Shown in pieces: positions 63,460 through 64,000 of a DNA stretch of 64,000 nt; position 1 is the stretch's first letter; every line of letters starts with the position of its first letter. The DNA is taken from assembly GCA_951217055.1 (NCBI GenBank), contig OX578282.1, positions 16,865,877 through 16,929,876 of the forward strand, read 5' to 3'. The notes beneath the pieces are model-generated. The model had not been told where the DNA came from, made no database searches, and saw nothing but the letters and a program-made list of their open reading frames with translations. The DNA comes from Gerris lacustris. Its lineage: Eukaryota > Arthropoda > Insecta > Hemiptera > Gerridae. The position numbers were made by a program, and so were the translations under genes.

Positions 63460-63552
63460 TATAGACTAAGAACTTAAGTCAATTGATTCAGTATTATTAT
63501 TTTTATATAGACTAAGAACCTAAGTCAATTGATTTTCAGTATTATTATTTTT
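63460..63552. repeat. Tandem duplication, unit about 46 bp
   Basis: ATAGACTAAGAACTTAAGTC then AATTGATTCAGTATTATTAT is repeated at 63507 with two small changes. Confidence 0.85.
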
Positions 63553-64000
63553 GTCTTTATTTATTTAAGAAGAATTATATGAAACAAAAGAACATTTAAA
63601 AATAAGTTACTTGTCTAAATGCAATAGCCTTGTCACTTACAGTTCCTATTTATTTCAACACTGAATTTACTAACTAAAGACAAAGACTGAATAGAATTGT
63701 GCCTGATCTCGTTTTATTAGACATATTATATAGTTTATGTATGATTTTGATTTTTGTACTTTTAATTTTAGTATATAAATTATGTTAATTTGTAAAATGT
63801 TTTACCAAATTATTATAAACCCTTGTGTACTAATATGCAATTTGCTTACTCTTTTTTATGGAATATCGTCACAAGTACTGATTTTAATTGAAAAATTGCC
63901 TAAAAATTAAGCACTGAGCTTAATATGTAAAAAGTAGTAGTATGGCTAGGTTTTCTGAAGTATATAGAAGAAGTTATTATAATATAAAGCAAATCCAACA

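Larger units (their letters stand above)
60770..64000 (-). other. Intron upstream of the first visible exon
   Basis: No Gly-spaced exon is seen up to the window end. It holds the 38-bp array (60816-61275), the repeat at 62214-62800 and a tandem duplication at 63460-63552. 61280-62213 and 62800-63459 show nothing recognisable. Confidence 0.6.

Overview
The window is eukaryotic nuclear DNA, very AT-rich, made of short coding exons in large introns full of transposon debris. The only gene I can build with confidence is on the minus strand, from about 60769 down to a stop codon at 14403-14405. It encodes the C-terminal 390 residues of a collagen with an interrupted Gly-X-Y helix. I read seventeen exons of 27 to 177 bp, each with a GT donor and an AG acceptor, and the reading phase is conserved across every junction. 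The block [15 protein letters not shown] followed by GPPGPPGPP, and the Cys-bearing motif [18 protein letters not shown] near the end, point to an arthropod member of the transmembrane collagen group (MACIT type; vertebrate XIII/XXIII/XXV; I believe Drosophila CG42342 is the fly counterpart). That assignment is from memory. The N-terminal exons, including any membrane anchor, lie beyond 64000. The organism is probably an arthropod; nothing seen fixes the species.

Layout. 1-12733 lies downstream of the gene and holds repeats only. 12734-12915 holds a candidate second terminal exon with its own poly(A) signal. 14341-23550 holds the last terminal exon and the five exons before it, in introns carrying hAT-type, piggyBac-type and SINE insertions. 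23551-42244 is one 18.7 kb intron with no collagen exon that I can find. 42245-49880 is an exon-dense part with nine exons. 49881-60769 holds three more exons in long introns. 60770-64000 is intron of the same gene.

Mobile DNA. Many insertions can be delimited to the base by their target-site duplications. Six elements have terminal inverted repeats (TIRs) and exact 8-bp duplications (15144-16154, 17848-18162, 25981-26224, 45013-45418, 50544-50709, 58260-59241), and a 378-bp foldback at 8671-9048 also has one. Three elements are bounded by TTAA. One TA-flanked element sits in a 38-bp tandem array whose neighbouring units preserve the empty site. A SINE at 23003-23394 appears to join tRNA-like and 5S-rRNA-like promoter parts. 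A family with GGTACTTC ends recurs seven times. Decayed coding pieces of a mariner transposase, a non-LTR retrotransposon, a piggyBac-like transposase and a tyrosine-recombinase-like protein are visible.

Most striking observations: the two possible C-terminal exons; an 18- to 23-residue basic/acidic interruption of the collagen helix with an ambiguous NAGNAG micro-exon; the chimeric SINE; a hairpin built from two initiator-tRNA-Met-like half sequences; and a hAT-like element carrying an ATCGAT-rich 32-bp minisatellite. I found no CRISPR array, rRNA gene or intact tRNA gene.
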